Below are positions 27,138 through 33,993 of a DNA stretch of 33,993 bases, in pieces. The stretch comes from an uncultured Pirellulaceae bacterium (GTDB lineage Bacteria; Planctomycetota; Planctomycetia; Pirellulales; Pirellulaceae). The DNA is taken from assembly GCA_937921995.1 (NCBI GenBank), contig CAKZVF010000224.1, positions 1 through 33,993 of the forward strand, read 5' to 3'. The notes under the pieces are model-generated. The model was not told the origin of the DNA, searched no databases, and was given only the letters and a program-made list of their open reading frames with translations. Every line of letters begins with the position of its first letter. The first letter of the stretch is position 1. The position numbers and the translations under genes were made by a program.

Positions 27138-28166
27138 TCAAAAGTTGATCGCCGATTTTGATCTTGCGGTTCGAACCGTTTTGCCGATCGCCGATGCGAC
27201 GTTGAATACTTCTTGTAGTTTGTAGTCCGGGAGAATGGGTTGCGTGGTCCCATCGGGCAGTTTGAGAATGGCAAAGTCATCCTTGCGATCTGCTCCTTCA
27301 CCGCGCGGCAGCAGCGGAAACGACATGTGTAACTCAATTTCTCCCATCATATTACCCCCCGAAGCTGAAACGGCCGCAGGTTCGTAAGCCGATGCTAAAT
27401 TCACGTCGGTGAACTGACCGTCGATCCAACCGTTCAGTCGTTGCTCATGGGGCTGGATAAAGAATCGGCCTGCAAAACCAGATTCGGCCCCTAATTCTCT
27501 CAGTTCCGGCAGCCATTGATTCACCAGCCAGCATGGCATCGCTACCTGGTTTGTTTCAACATGAATACGCAGTTGATCGGTGGCTGCAATGTGGTCGACG
27601 TTGCACTGAACAACCGCCTTTTGATCGCTGAGCGCGTTTGCGTTTCTCATTTGAAGTGTGACCACCGCGCGAGCCCCCTCAGCCGTTGGGTTGGTGGTGA
27701 TCTCTACCGGCGACACGCGCAGCTCGCGCGTTTGGCCGTTCTCGGTTGTGGTCAAAACAACGTCATTGAGCAAAACCGAACAGGCGCCCGACCGCATCAA
27801 CCTTCGGTTGATCGTTTCCGAAATGTATTTCAGCCCTTGATTGGATAACCGGACTTGATCGCGGATCACGATTTGGCTGCGGCCGGGCGTGTAGGTTAAG
27901 TCGACTTCCATCGCCGACAGGACCGGTTGGCCGTGACCGTCAAAAAGAGTCACATCGCGCAGCACCGTCTCGGTGGGGCTGAGCGTTTCGACGGAGTTGA
28001 CCTGCGTATGAACACCGATCGTCGCGAGGACTTGTTTCTGCCAGTCATCTGGCGTGCGCGGGTGGAACGCGCGGTAAACAATGATCGCCGTCGGCAGGCA
28101 GCAGAAAAACAGAAATAACAAACGACAAAAGAAACGGCGCTGGTTATCACTCATTCGATTTTCCAT
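27138..28166 (-). CDS. Membrane-anchored AsmA-like protein of unknown function
   Basis: The start at 28166 is fixed by an excellent ribosome site (AGGAGGT, 5 bases before the ATG); a longer frame from a TTG at 28259 is unlikely. The 342-residue protein has an N-terminal membrane helix at about 11-32 (FFCRLLFLFFCCLPTAIIVY) and a periplasmic remainder that is beta-rich. Features such as VETLSPTETVLRDVTLFDGH, GQTRELRVSPVEI and a stretch describing GRFFIQPHEQRLNGWIDGQF recall AsmA/DUF3971-type proteins, which form long lipid-carrying grooves in the envelope, but the match is by style rather than by a specific motif. It is shorter than typical AsmA. No partner is evident; the Dabb gene upstream is on the same strand, 176 bases away. 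Confidence 0.65.
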   Translation of the reverse strand: MENRMSDNQRRFFCRLLFLFFCCLPTAIIVYRAFHPRTPDDWQKQVLATIGVHTQVNSVETLSPTETVLRDVTLFDGHGQPVLSAMEVDLTYTPGRSQIVIRDQVRLSNQGLKYISETINRRLMRSGACSVLLNDVVLTTTENGQTRELRVSPVEITTNPTAEGARAVVTLQMRNANALSDQKAVVQCNVDHIAATDQLRIHVETNQVAMPCWLVNQWLPELRELGAESGFAGRFFIQPHEQRLNGWIDGQFTDVNLASAYEPAAVSASGGNMMGEIELHMSFPLLPRGEGADRKDDFAILKLPDGTTQPILPDYKLQEVFNVASAIGKTVRTARSKSAINF

Positions 28167-28342
28167 GGCTGACCTCCTGTCATATCCAAAGTCTGTGGTT
28201 GTAGATCTTCGCATGAGATCTTGTTTCCTGCCGCGCGACTTTCTTTTGGCGGCAGTCAAACGAACTTTGATTGTCCCTTAACCACGTCATTCTTCAAACC
28301 CGAAATCCTCGCTAGCACTCCGCCGAGTTCCCGCGTTTTGCC

Positions 28343-28663
28343 TCAAACGATTGCGTCGAAAACTCTCACGGAGCGCCACGTTTGCTTGTTACGTTCAATA
28401 AACGTGAGATGTTCAGGGTGGTCTTGATAGACGTCATGTGCGTCTCGGCTTTCGAAAACGATCACCAGCGACACATCAAAGTCGGCATCGTTCACCTCCC
28501 GATCCAAACCCGCGTCGCGGATTCCCACGTGCATACTTACGACGCCGCCGGGACGATTGAGGTAGGTATGGCATTCGTCTACGAGAGCTTGGCAATTTTC
28601 GGGCGTATTGTCTTGAAGCGCGAAAAACACGCAGTGTGTCAGCTGGCCGGTCGAGTTGGACAT
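28343..28663 (-). CDS. Dabb (stress-responsive alpha-beta barrel) family protein
   Basis: The 106-residue protein fits the size and layout of the dimeric ferredoxin-like Dabb family. It begins with a beta strand TGQLTHCVFFAL, followed by a helix (NCQALVDECHTYL), a second strand near VSMHVGIRD, the family-typical DADFDVSLVIVFESRDAHDVY segment, and the closing DHPEHLTFIERNKQTWRSV. Members are small cytoplasmic proteins of mostly unknown role; some are stress-induced and some act as small enzymes. It is divergent from panC, 109 bases away, and there is no strong ribosome site. Confidence 0.85.
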   Translation of the reverse strand: MSNSTGQLTHCVFFALQDNTPENCQALVDECHTYLNRPGGVVSMHVGIRDAGLDREVNDADFDVSLVIVFESRDAHDVYQDHPEHLTFIERNKQTWRSVRVFDAIV

Positions 28664-28772
28664 AGATCTTGTTTGATAAATAGGGGAGCAATTGTTGTCA
28701 GCTTGCCAGCCAATCCAAGATCACCTAATTTACAGCCTGTTCGATTAAAGACAACACAACCGCGAGCTAGAT

Positions 28773-29624
28773 TTGCCCATTCTACCGATCACGACCGTCA
28801 CCGATCTCCGCCGCGTGACCGACGGCTTCAAATCCAAACAACAGACCATTGGCGTCGTGCCGACGATGGGGGCGCTGCATGAAGGTCACTTGAGTTTGGT
28901 GCGGGAATCATTGAAAAACTGTGACCAAACCATCGTCACCATTTTTGTCAATCCAACCCAGTTCGGGCCCGACGAAGACTTGCGCAAGTATCCGCGTCCG
29001 CCTGGCGACGATTTGACGATGCTTGAGGCATTGGGGGTCGAGCATGTTTTCGCGCCTGCTGACAATGAGGTGTATCCCAGCGGATTTTCGACCATGATCG
29101 ATCCGCCAGCGGTGGCAGGCAAACTGGAAGGCGAATTTCGACCGACTCATTTTTCCGGCGTCGCAACGGTGGTGCTGAAGCTGCTGAATATGACTCAGGC
29201 GGACGTTGCGTTCTTCGGTCAAAAGGATTTCCAACAAGTGTTGGTCGTCCAGACGATGGTGGCGGACCTGAACGTCAACGTCGAAATCCGCGTCTGCGAC
29301 ATTGTACGCGAAAGCGATGGTTTAGCGCTTAGCTCCCGCAACGTTTACTTGTCTGATCAAGAACGAGAAATTGCGCTGACGCTCTCAAGAACACTCAGCC
29401 ATGTCGAAGAAATGATCCACGAGGGGCAAACGGACGGTTTTGAAATCGTCACCGAGATGCGTCAAATGCTGATCGACGGCGGGGTTACCAGCGTTGACTA
29501 TGCCGTTGTTGCTGATCCGAAAACACTCAACACCGCCGAGACGATTTCATTACCGGTCGTTGCGCTGATCGCGGCGCATGTCGGGGAGACGCGTTTGATC
29601 GACAATCGAATCATCACCCTTTAA
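28773..29624 (+). CDS. panC: Pantoate--beta-alanine ligase (pantothenate synthetase)
   Basis: PanC joins pantoate and beta-alanine with ATP to form pantothenate, the last step to the coenzyme A precursor. The 283-residue frame is full length and shows the expected motifs: VPTMGALHEGH at 29-39 (nucleotidyl-transferase HxGH), IFVNPTQFGPDEDL, the pantoate-site region EGEFRPTHFSGV, FFGQKDFQQ, and the KMSK-equivalent GLALSSRNVYLSDQE. The start is TTG, giving MPILPITTVTDL; no in-frame ATG lies before the HxGH motif at a sensible distance, so I accept the TTG. The stop lies 9 bases before lgt, suggesting an operon. No panB or panD is in the window. Confidence 0.95.
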   Translation: MPILPITTVTDLRRVTDGFKSKQQTIGVVPTMGALHEGHLSLVRESLKNCDQTIVTIFVNPTQFGPDEDLRKYPRPPGDDLTMLEALGVEHVFAPADNEVYPSGFSTMIDPPAVAGKLEGEFRPTHFSGVATVVLKLLNMTQADVAFFGQKDFQQVLVVQTMVADLNVNVEIRVCDIVRESDGLALSSRNVYLSDQEREIALTLSRTLSHVEEMIHEGQTDGFEIVTEMRQMLIDGGVTSVDYAVVADPKTLNTAETISLPVVALIAAHVGETRLIDNRIITL

Positions 29625-29633
29625 GTACACTTC

Positions 29634-30938
29634 ATGCAACCGACTCTATTTTTCATTCCGCACCAGTGGTTGGGCTGGCCATTGGTCATCGTGTGGCTGG
29701 TCGTGTCCGCTATTTTCGTGGGCGTGTTGTACCGGCGTCATGGTTGGGGCCAAGAGACGATCAGCTTCTTTCCGGTGATTGCGATTGTGTTGGGCATCAT
29801 TTGGTTTTTGCTGCCAAACGTTGAGGTCGCCGGCATCAATCCAGAGGATCCACTGGGGCCGATGGTCAATCGGGGGCTGGCGATTCGCGGTTACGGGCTG
29901 TGCATGTTGCTGGCGATTCTCTCGGGCATGGGCATCGTGATTTATCGCTGTCGCAAGATCGGGTATCCGGTCGACCCCATTTTTACGTTGGCGTTTTGGA
30001 TGGTGATCGCTGGCGTTGTCGGGGCGCGACTGTTTTTCGTCATCCAGAAACGCGAACTGTTTTTCGGCGAAGGCGTCCCGTTGTCGGCGTCGGTAAAAGC
30101 GATGTTGAACATGACCGAGGGCGGTCTGGTTGTTTATGGCAGCCTGTTCGGCGCTTCGATCGTGGCGTTCATCTTTTTTTACCGAACGAAATTGCCGGTT
30201 TGGAAAACGGCCGACTTGATCGCGCCGGGGATGGCCTTGGGACTGGCGATCGGGCGCGTCGGATGTTTGATGAACGGTTGCTGCTGGGGTGGCGTTTGCG
30301 AACCCTCGATGCCGTCGATTACTTTCCCGGCCGGCGCGGCGGCGTACATGCAACATTTGTCAAACGGAAAACTGTTGGGACTGACCACCGAACCTACTGA
30401 TGCTGTCTACAGCCGCGCAGTCGTTTCTGTGTCACCAGGCGTCGGCGCGGATCTTGGCATCAAACCCGGTGACCAGATCGCTGTTGGAGGCAATCCAGAT
30501 CTGCTGAGATTCTTCAGCGGCAAAGACGATGACCGCAAAGAACAAGCCACGATCGAAGTTGGCGTCGATTCAGGAGATGGATCGGCTCCGCGCGTCGCGT
30601 CGGTGCCGATCTCCAAACTGCCTCAGCGCTCGCTGCGCGTTCATCCGACTCAGATCTACAGCAGCCTTAACGCTCTGCTGCTGTGTGTGTTGCTGTGGTG
30701 CTTCTGGCACTATCGAAAATCTGACGGTGAGGTTTTCGCGCTGATGCTGATTCTCTATCCGATTGGACGGTTCTTGATCGAGATCATTCGCAATGATGAA
30801 TCGGGACAGTTCGGGACCGAGTTTACGATTTCGCAGTGGGTCAGCGTCATCACCATCGCCATCGGGTTTGCAATGTTCGCTTATCGACGTGGGTTTGGCA
30901 CACGCAATGATGAAACTGTTTCGGGCCAATCCGGGTAA
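29634..30938 (+). CDS. lgt: Prolipoprotein diacylglyceryl transferase (Cys-type Lgt) with PDZ-like insertion
   Basis: Lgt transfers diacylglycerol from phosphatidylglycerol to the lipobox cysteine of prolipoproteins in the inner membrane. The 434-residue protein has the multi-helix Lgt layout with GYGLCMLLAILSG, TEGGLVVYGSLFG (161-173), GRVGCLMNGCCWG (207-219), HPTQIY (337-342) and the closing GRFLIEIIRND. It differs from E. coli Lgt at key places: Tyr (Y168) stands where His103 is expected, and Cys (C211, C216) where Asn146 and Glu151 are expected; Arg143 corresponds to R208. This GCCWG type occurs in a branch of Lgt-like proteins. It is longer than the usual 270-300 residues, partly because of an insertion at about 255-330 containing VSPGVGADLGIKPGDQIAVGG, a PDZ-like pattern. 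Very close to panC, so probably co-transcribed. Confidence 0.85.
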   Translation: MQPTLFFIPHQWLGWPLVIVWLVVSAIFVGVLYRRHGWGQETISFFPVIAIVLGIIWFLLPNVEVAGINPEDPLGPMVNRGLAIRGYGLCMLLAILSGMGIVIYRCRKIGYPVDPIFTLAFWMVIAGVVGARLFFVIQKRELFFGEGVPLSASVKAMLNMTEGGLVVYGSLFGASIVAFIFFYRTKLPVWKTADLIAPGMALGLAIGRVGCLMNGCCWGGVCEPSMPSITFPAGAAAYMQHLSNGKLLGLTTEPTDAVYSRAVVSVSPGVGADLGIKPGDQIAVGGNPDLLRFFSGKDDDRKEQATIEVGVDSGDGSAPRVASVPISKLPQRSLRVHPTQIYSSLNALLLCVLLWCFWHYRKSDGEVFALMLILYPIGRFLIEIIRNDESGQFGTEFTISQWVSVITIAIGFAMFAYRRGFGTRNDETVSGQSG

Positions 30939-31069
30939 TTGTGGGTGTAAAGAAGTGGCTGATGGTGGGCCTCGAATAAGCTACAATACAGGTGGATTCG
31001 TCGCCGTGTGGGTCGCGTAAGCCAAGAAAACACGCCCTTTTGAGGATTTGGGACGATTTTAGATTTTAG

Positions 31070-31099
31070 GGAACTTTTGCACGCCAAATGGCGTCTGAA
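31070..31099 (+). promoter_or_regulatory. Possible ECF-type promoter at the sigma gene start
   Basis: GGAACTT (31070-31076) and TCTGAA (31094-31099) are separated by 17 bases, close to the classic RpoE-type promoter layout. The second box lies inside the annotated reading frame, so if real it would favour the downstream ATG at 31103 and an almost leaderless mRNA. A separate TACAAT at 30982-30987 could serve a housekeeping promoter. Confidence 0.25.
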
Positions 31100-31705
31100 C
31101 TGATGAACCAGTCTGGGAACAATTTGACTGACCAGCAACTGATCACGCAAACGCTTGACGGACAATCCGCAGCGTTCGGTGTTCTGGTTCGCAAATACCA
31201 AAATCGGTTATTTAACTCGATGGTGCATTTGTTGCGAAACCCATCGGACGCCGAAGATGTTGTCCAAGACGCATTTTTACAGGCGTTGAGAAAACTAGAT
31301 ACCTTTCAAGGTAACAGTCAGTTTTATACCTGGCTGTTCCGAATCGCTCGCAACACAGCGATTTCGAAAATGCGTAGGATGAAACCAACCGTGTCGCTCG
31401 ACTCCACTGCCTCCGAGCAGCGATTGGATTTCCCCGACGATGGCCCCCGACCATCGACGGAGATGGAACGCCGCGAACAACAAATGGGGTTGATGCGCGC
31501 GATGGATCAGCTTTCGGGCGAACATCGCGAGATTTTGATTTTACGAGAAATGGAAGAGCAAAATTACGAGACAATTTCAGAGATTTTGGAGTTACCTGTC
31601 GGGACCGTCCGCAGTCGACTTCATCGTGCTCGTTTACAGCTCAAAGAACTCCTAACCCGCAATGAAAATGATGGCCGGCCAGACAATCTCGCAAACAACC
31701 ATTAG
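31088..31705 (+). CDS. ECF-family RNA polymerase sigma factor
   Basis: The 205-residue protein has region 2 at about 20-95 (FGVLVRKYQNRLFNSMVHLL, DAEDVVQDAFLQALRKL, and FYTWLFRIARNTAISKMRR) and region 4 at about 135-190 (LSGEHREILILREMEEQNYE, then LELPVGTVRSRLHRARLQLK, the -35-binding helix-turn-helix). No region 3 is present and no C-terminal extension, so it is a plain RpoE-like ECF factor. It directs transcription of an envelope or stress regulon under control of the membrane protein encoded 86 bases downstream. Two starts are plausible, ATG 31088 and ATG 31103; neither has a good ribosome site. Confidence 0.92.
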   Translation: MASELMNQSGNNLTDQQLITQTLDGQSAAFGVLVRKYQNRLFNSMVHLLRNPSDAEDVVQDAFLQALRKLDTFQGNSQFYTWLFRIARNTAISKMRRMKPTVSLDSTASEQRLDFPDDGPRPSTEMERREQQMGLMRAMDQLSGEHREILILREMEEQNYETISEILELPVGTVRSRLHRARLQLKELLTRNENDGRPDNLANNH

Positions 31706-31791
31706 ATTCACCAACATTTCTACCAACTAAAAACAAACCTGGCTCCTCTTGGCCAAACGACACTTCCACTTACTGCTTCCAACTTTCTACT

Positions 31792-33180
31792 ATGTCTGAC
31801 GTCACACAATCCGAACTCTTGATCAACGCGCTGTTGGACGGTCGGCTTGACGCTGCCGAGGCCGAACGTGCCGCCAAGCAGATCGCCGACGACGAACAAC
31901 TCTCGGAGATGCTCGCCGAATTCACTCGACAACGCGCCGCCATCGTGGAGTTACCCAAATACGAATTAAAAGATCGTTTCGCCGATCGTGTGCTAGAGAT
32001 TGCCGCGGCCGAAGAGGCTGCTAGGCCGATGCTGAACCGACCACCGTCGTCTTCGATTGACTGGAAACGGTACGCGATGTCGTTGGCTGCGATCGCAGGT
32101 TTGTTGATGGGCATGCTGGTTTACCAGTGGACGCCGCTTTCAAAACAAGATGGGCCGACTGTTGCTGTGCTAAGTTCCCAAGGGAAACCCCTTTCGGCCA
32201 AAGATCAAGCCGCGCTTCAGGTAACCGAAGGTACGCTGCATGAAAACGAATCCTCGGAATCTGCTTTTGCCGATGCCGCAGGAGGCGGACTGGGCGGTTC
32301 GGCGGAGCGTTTATCTGAAGATTCTGCGCTGGCAGTAGTTTCACCACCGCCATCGCCAGCACCGGTCGCCATTGATGCGATCGCCGCCGCGCCGATGCGT
32401 AGTCGAACTGGAATTTCTAGTCCCACCTCCAGAGGCATAGCCGGAGGAGCGGCTGCTGCTCCGCTGCCTGCGCCTAGCGCTATTGCTTTGAGCGGAACTC
32501 CGATGGCGGCACCGAAAAATCAGTCGCCGCCCGCCATCGATCAAGTTTGGTTGCTGGAGGTCGACGATCGGTTTTCGCAGGGCCAGTTGTTGAAGGCCTT
32601 TACCTCCAATTCAATCTCGGTACCACCAGAGCTGCAGCAATCACCTCGGCTGACCACAGACGCCAATGAGAAAGCCCGGACCAACGATGTCGACGGCATC
32701 CATGTGGCCGCCAAACCACTGCAGATGAAGAACGCACTTTTTCAGTTATCGCAGTCGGACGCGGTTACCATTTCTGCGTTTCATTTGCCAAGCGAACCCG
32801 CGCAGCCGGAAGAGGCGGACGAAAGCCTGATGGCAGAGAAAGAGTCAGATGCGCCACTGAGCATTCAGCCTCCCCAGCAAGCGATCGCGCAAAAACTGCG
32901 TGGCAACTATTTCGCACAGCAAGCCCCTCGCCCCTCTTCGATGGTGCCTGAATCATTTGACAAACTGGAAATGAAGATGGGGATCGCACCTCCAGGCGCA
33001 GAAACCGCCGTCGAAGAAGAGGCCACCGATCAGGCGAAGCACGATGACGAATCCATCGCCGATGCTCCCGCCGAACCGACCTCGGAGATGGAAGAACTGT
33101 TCCCAGGAAGCATGCTGGAATCAGACCGATTACAAAACTTTCTAATTCTGATTCGTAACGAGGCTCCGGCGAAGAAATAG
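31792..33180 (+). CDS. Probable membrane anti-sigma factor with long Ala/Pro-rich periplasmic part
   Basis: The position just after an ECF sigma gene and the layout identify it as the probable anti-sigma factor. Residues 1-85 form an acidic helical cytoplasmic domain (LINALLDGRLDAAEAERAAK, LSEMLAEFTRQRAAI) like the RseA-type sigma-binding domain; no His-Cys-Cys zinc motif is present. A membrane helix lies at about 92-112 (YAMSLAAIAGLLMGMLVYQW). The outer 350 residues have low-complexity stretches rich in Ala, Pro, Ser and Gly (about 150-245), then a globular part beginning near VWLLEVDDRFSQGQLLKAF that could be the sensing domain. The total of 462 residues is long for the class. Release of the sigma factor by proteolysis is an inference from the family. 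Confidence 0.75.
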   Translation: MSDVTQSELLINALLDGRLDAAEAERAAKQIADDEQLSEMLAEFTRQRAAIVELPKYELKDRFADRVLEIAAAEEAARPMLNRPPSSSIDWKRYAMSLAAIAGLLMGMLVYQWTPLSKQDGPTVAVLSSQGKPLSAKDQAALQVTEGTLHENESSESAFADAAGGGLGGSAERLSEDSALAVVSPPPSPAPVAIDAIAAAPMRSRTGISSPTSRGIAGGAAAAPLPAPSAIALSGTPMAAPKNQSPPAIDQVWLLEVDDRFSQGQLLKAFTSNSISVPPELQQSPRLTTDANEKARTNDVDGIHVAAKPLQMKNALFQLSQSDAVTISAFHLPSEPAQPEEADESLMAEKESDAPLSIQPPQQAIAQKLRGNYFAQQAPRPSSMVPESFDKLEMKMGIAPPGAETAVEEEATDQAKHDDESIADAPAEPTSEMEELFPGSMLESDRLQNFLILIRNEAPAKK

Positions 33181-33255
33181 CCCTGAAGATGCTGTGTGTT
33201 TTTCCAGTCGTCTGAGACCTGGCCAAGGATGAACCCACCATTGTCCGTGGCTAGT

Positions 33256-33399
33256 GGGCTATTGGTTTGGTGTGGCATAGGCTTCTAGCCTGTGATTTTT
33301 AGTCTTCAAAGAAGAATGAGCGAAACAGATTGGGTAAGCCCACAGGCTGGAAGCCTATGCCACGCCGCTACCGCGAATAAATCAATAGACCGATAGCCC
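33256..33399. repeat. Nested inverted repeat of dispersed type
   Basis: The core arms GTGGCATAGGCTTCTAGCC... at 33272-33294 and 33341-33363 are reverse complements at 22 of 23 positions, separated by 46 bases; pairing extends a few bases outward. A second, outer pair, GGGCTATTGGTTT at 33256-33268 and its complement at 33387-33399, matches at 11 of 13. The region 33181-33480 contains no gene. The near-identical arms suggest a recently moved or actively maintained repeat, as in MITE-like elements; it could also act as a transcript-end structure for the anti-sigma gene. Confidence 0.75.
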
Positions 33400-33484
33400 A
33401 AAACGGCTGGAACTATCGAGACACGATTCCAAAAGATCGCAGCCCCACAGACGGGGCCGACGGGTCAACCGGACTTGGATGACG

Positions 33485-33519
33485 AAAAACGGCCATGCAA
33501 AATTAAATTGCGTGGCCGT
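33485..33519 (-). terminator. Intrinsic terminator for the minus-strand Tyr-rich protein gene
   Basis: The arms 33489-33500 (ACGGCCATGCAA) and 33508-33519 (TTGCGTGGCCGT) pair at 11 of 12 positions, with the twelfth a G-U or A-C pair, around a 7-base loop. Read on the minus strand the stem is followed at once by five T (33485-33489 as A on the plus strand). It lies 50 bases beyond the stop of the minus-strand gene at 33570, so it fits as its terminator. The other strand has only a broken T-rich stretch. Confidence 0.8.
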
Positions 33520-33569
33520 TCTCTATTTCTGCTTCGAAGCGCTTTGCGCATCCGTCTTCTAAAAATGTC

Positions 33570-33905
33570 TTAGAAGATGTCGGTGATGAATTGGTGGCCC
33601 CAGTGATACCGACGTGACGACGGATAGTAGTTTTGCCACTGCTTGTTGTAGACGGGAATTCTGTACTCGGGCTTGTAGCGATAGTACATGCTATCGGCGC
33701 TGCGGTAGGCCGCGTTGCCCCAGTAGTTCTGTGGGTAAGTCACATACGGATAGTGATAGAAGCGGTCGTAGTTTTGAGCGCCTTGGCTGTTTCCCCAAGT
33801 CTGACCGAAGGCTCTTTCCTGAGCCTGAGTCGATTGTGATTGTGCGAGGGCGACAATCGCGAAAGCTGCCAGCATCATGCCAGCAAAAAATACTCGACGA
33901 AACAT
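33570..33905 (-). CDS. Small secreted Tyr-rich protein, family not recognised
   Basis: The 111-residue protein starts at the ATG at 33905, which has GGGAG about 7 bases upstream and gives a clean signal peptide (FRRVFFAGMMLAAFAIVALA) with likely cleavage near SQSTQAQ. An upstream frame start at 33968 only adds a polar leader. The mature part is unusually rich in Tyr, Asn, Trp and Gln with repeated YP/YY and NYW patterns (YDRFYHYPYVTYPQNYWGN, KQWQNYYPSS) and ends HQFITDIF. The aromatic-rich composition suggests a small envelope or matrix protein rather than an enzyme. I do not assign a function. It has its own terminator downstream. Confidence 0.75.
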   Translation of the reverse strand: MFRRVFFAGMMLAAFAIVALAQSQSTQAQERAFGQTWGNSQGAQNYDRFYHYPYVTYPQNYWGNAAYRSADSMYYRYKPEYRIPVYNKQWQNYYPSSRRYHWGHQFITDIF

Positions 33906-33993
33906 GGAGGTTCTCCCTTTGTGGGCCGTTGGCCCGTACTGAGTCATTAACCTTGGTTCCATCGACATGCGGAGGAATCGGACTTGTGAGAAT

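Noticed and set aside
27160-27185. GGTTCGAACC as a possible tRNA T-arm
   Set aside because: It lies inside the AsmA-like gene, and no matching acceptor, D-arm or anticodon arm is present.
29646-30356. Minus-strand open frame of 236 residues opposite lgt
   Set aside because: The His/Gln/Arg-rich translation is typical of the complement of membrane-protein codons, and lgt is secure on the plus strand.

Overview
The window looks like chromosomal DNA of a planctomycete, most likely family Pirellulaceae (Rhodopirellula and relatives). The basis is a DUF1559 pseudopilin-like protein with an N-terminal methylation motif and a C-terminal H-X9-DG-like motif, long unusual signal peptides, very large envelope proteins of unknown family, an ECF sigma/anti-sigma pair with a long Ala/Pro-rich partner, and dispersed imperfect inverted repeats. 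I did not compute base composition or run any search. I found no tRNA, rRNA, CRISPR array or transposase.

Region 1 (2-604) is the nearly complete end of ruvA, encoding the Holliday-junction DNA-binding subunit. Region 2 (864-21224) is the outstanding part: six same-strand genes that look like one trans-envelope system for a poly-gamma-glutamate-like polymer. They encode (a) a CHASE2 sensor with a degenerate kinase-like ATPase domain; (b) a head-to-tail duplication of the membrane protein PgsC/CapC fused to a large soluble part; (c) a membrane-anchored 860-residue protein of unknown family; (d) a secreted protein whose histidines and glutamate are laid out like a zinc-dependent polyglutamate hydrolase; (e) a giant secreted protein with a TPR-like middle and a C-terminal region resembling an outer-membrane beta-barrel; and (f) a 1552-residue PgsB/CapB amide ligase with a HEAT-like N-terminal extension and a novel C-terminal extension. 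The soluble part of (b) carries two degenerate copies of the domain in (d). No PgsA/CapA partner is visible. My reading is synthesis by PgsB and PgsC at the inner membrane, passage through the periplasm by (c), export by (e), and trimming by (d). Only the PgsB and PgsC identities are secure.

Region 3 (21315-28663) holds mixed envelope genes: a DUF1559 protein, an RTX-repeat protein with a Sec-type signal, a tandem-duplicated SurA/PrsA-like peptidyl-prolyl isomerase (minus strand), a secreted Asp-rich protein, a membrane-anchored AsmA-like protein (minus) and a Dabb-domain protein (minus). The gap between the isomerase and the Asp-rich gene contains a long imperfect inverted repeat.

Region 4 (28773-33180) carries panC, a cysteine-type lgt with an apparent PDZ-like insertion, an ECF sigma factor and its probable membrane anti-sigma factor. 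Region 5 (33181-33905) has a strong inverted repeat of a dispersed type, a good intrinsic terminator on the minus strand, and a small secreted Tyr-rich protein gene.
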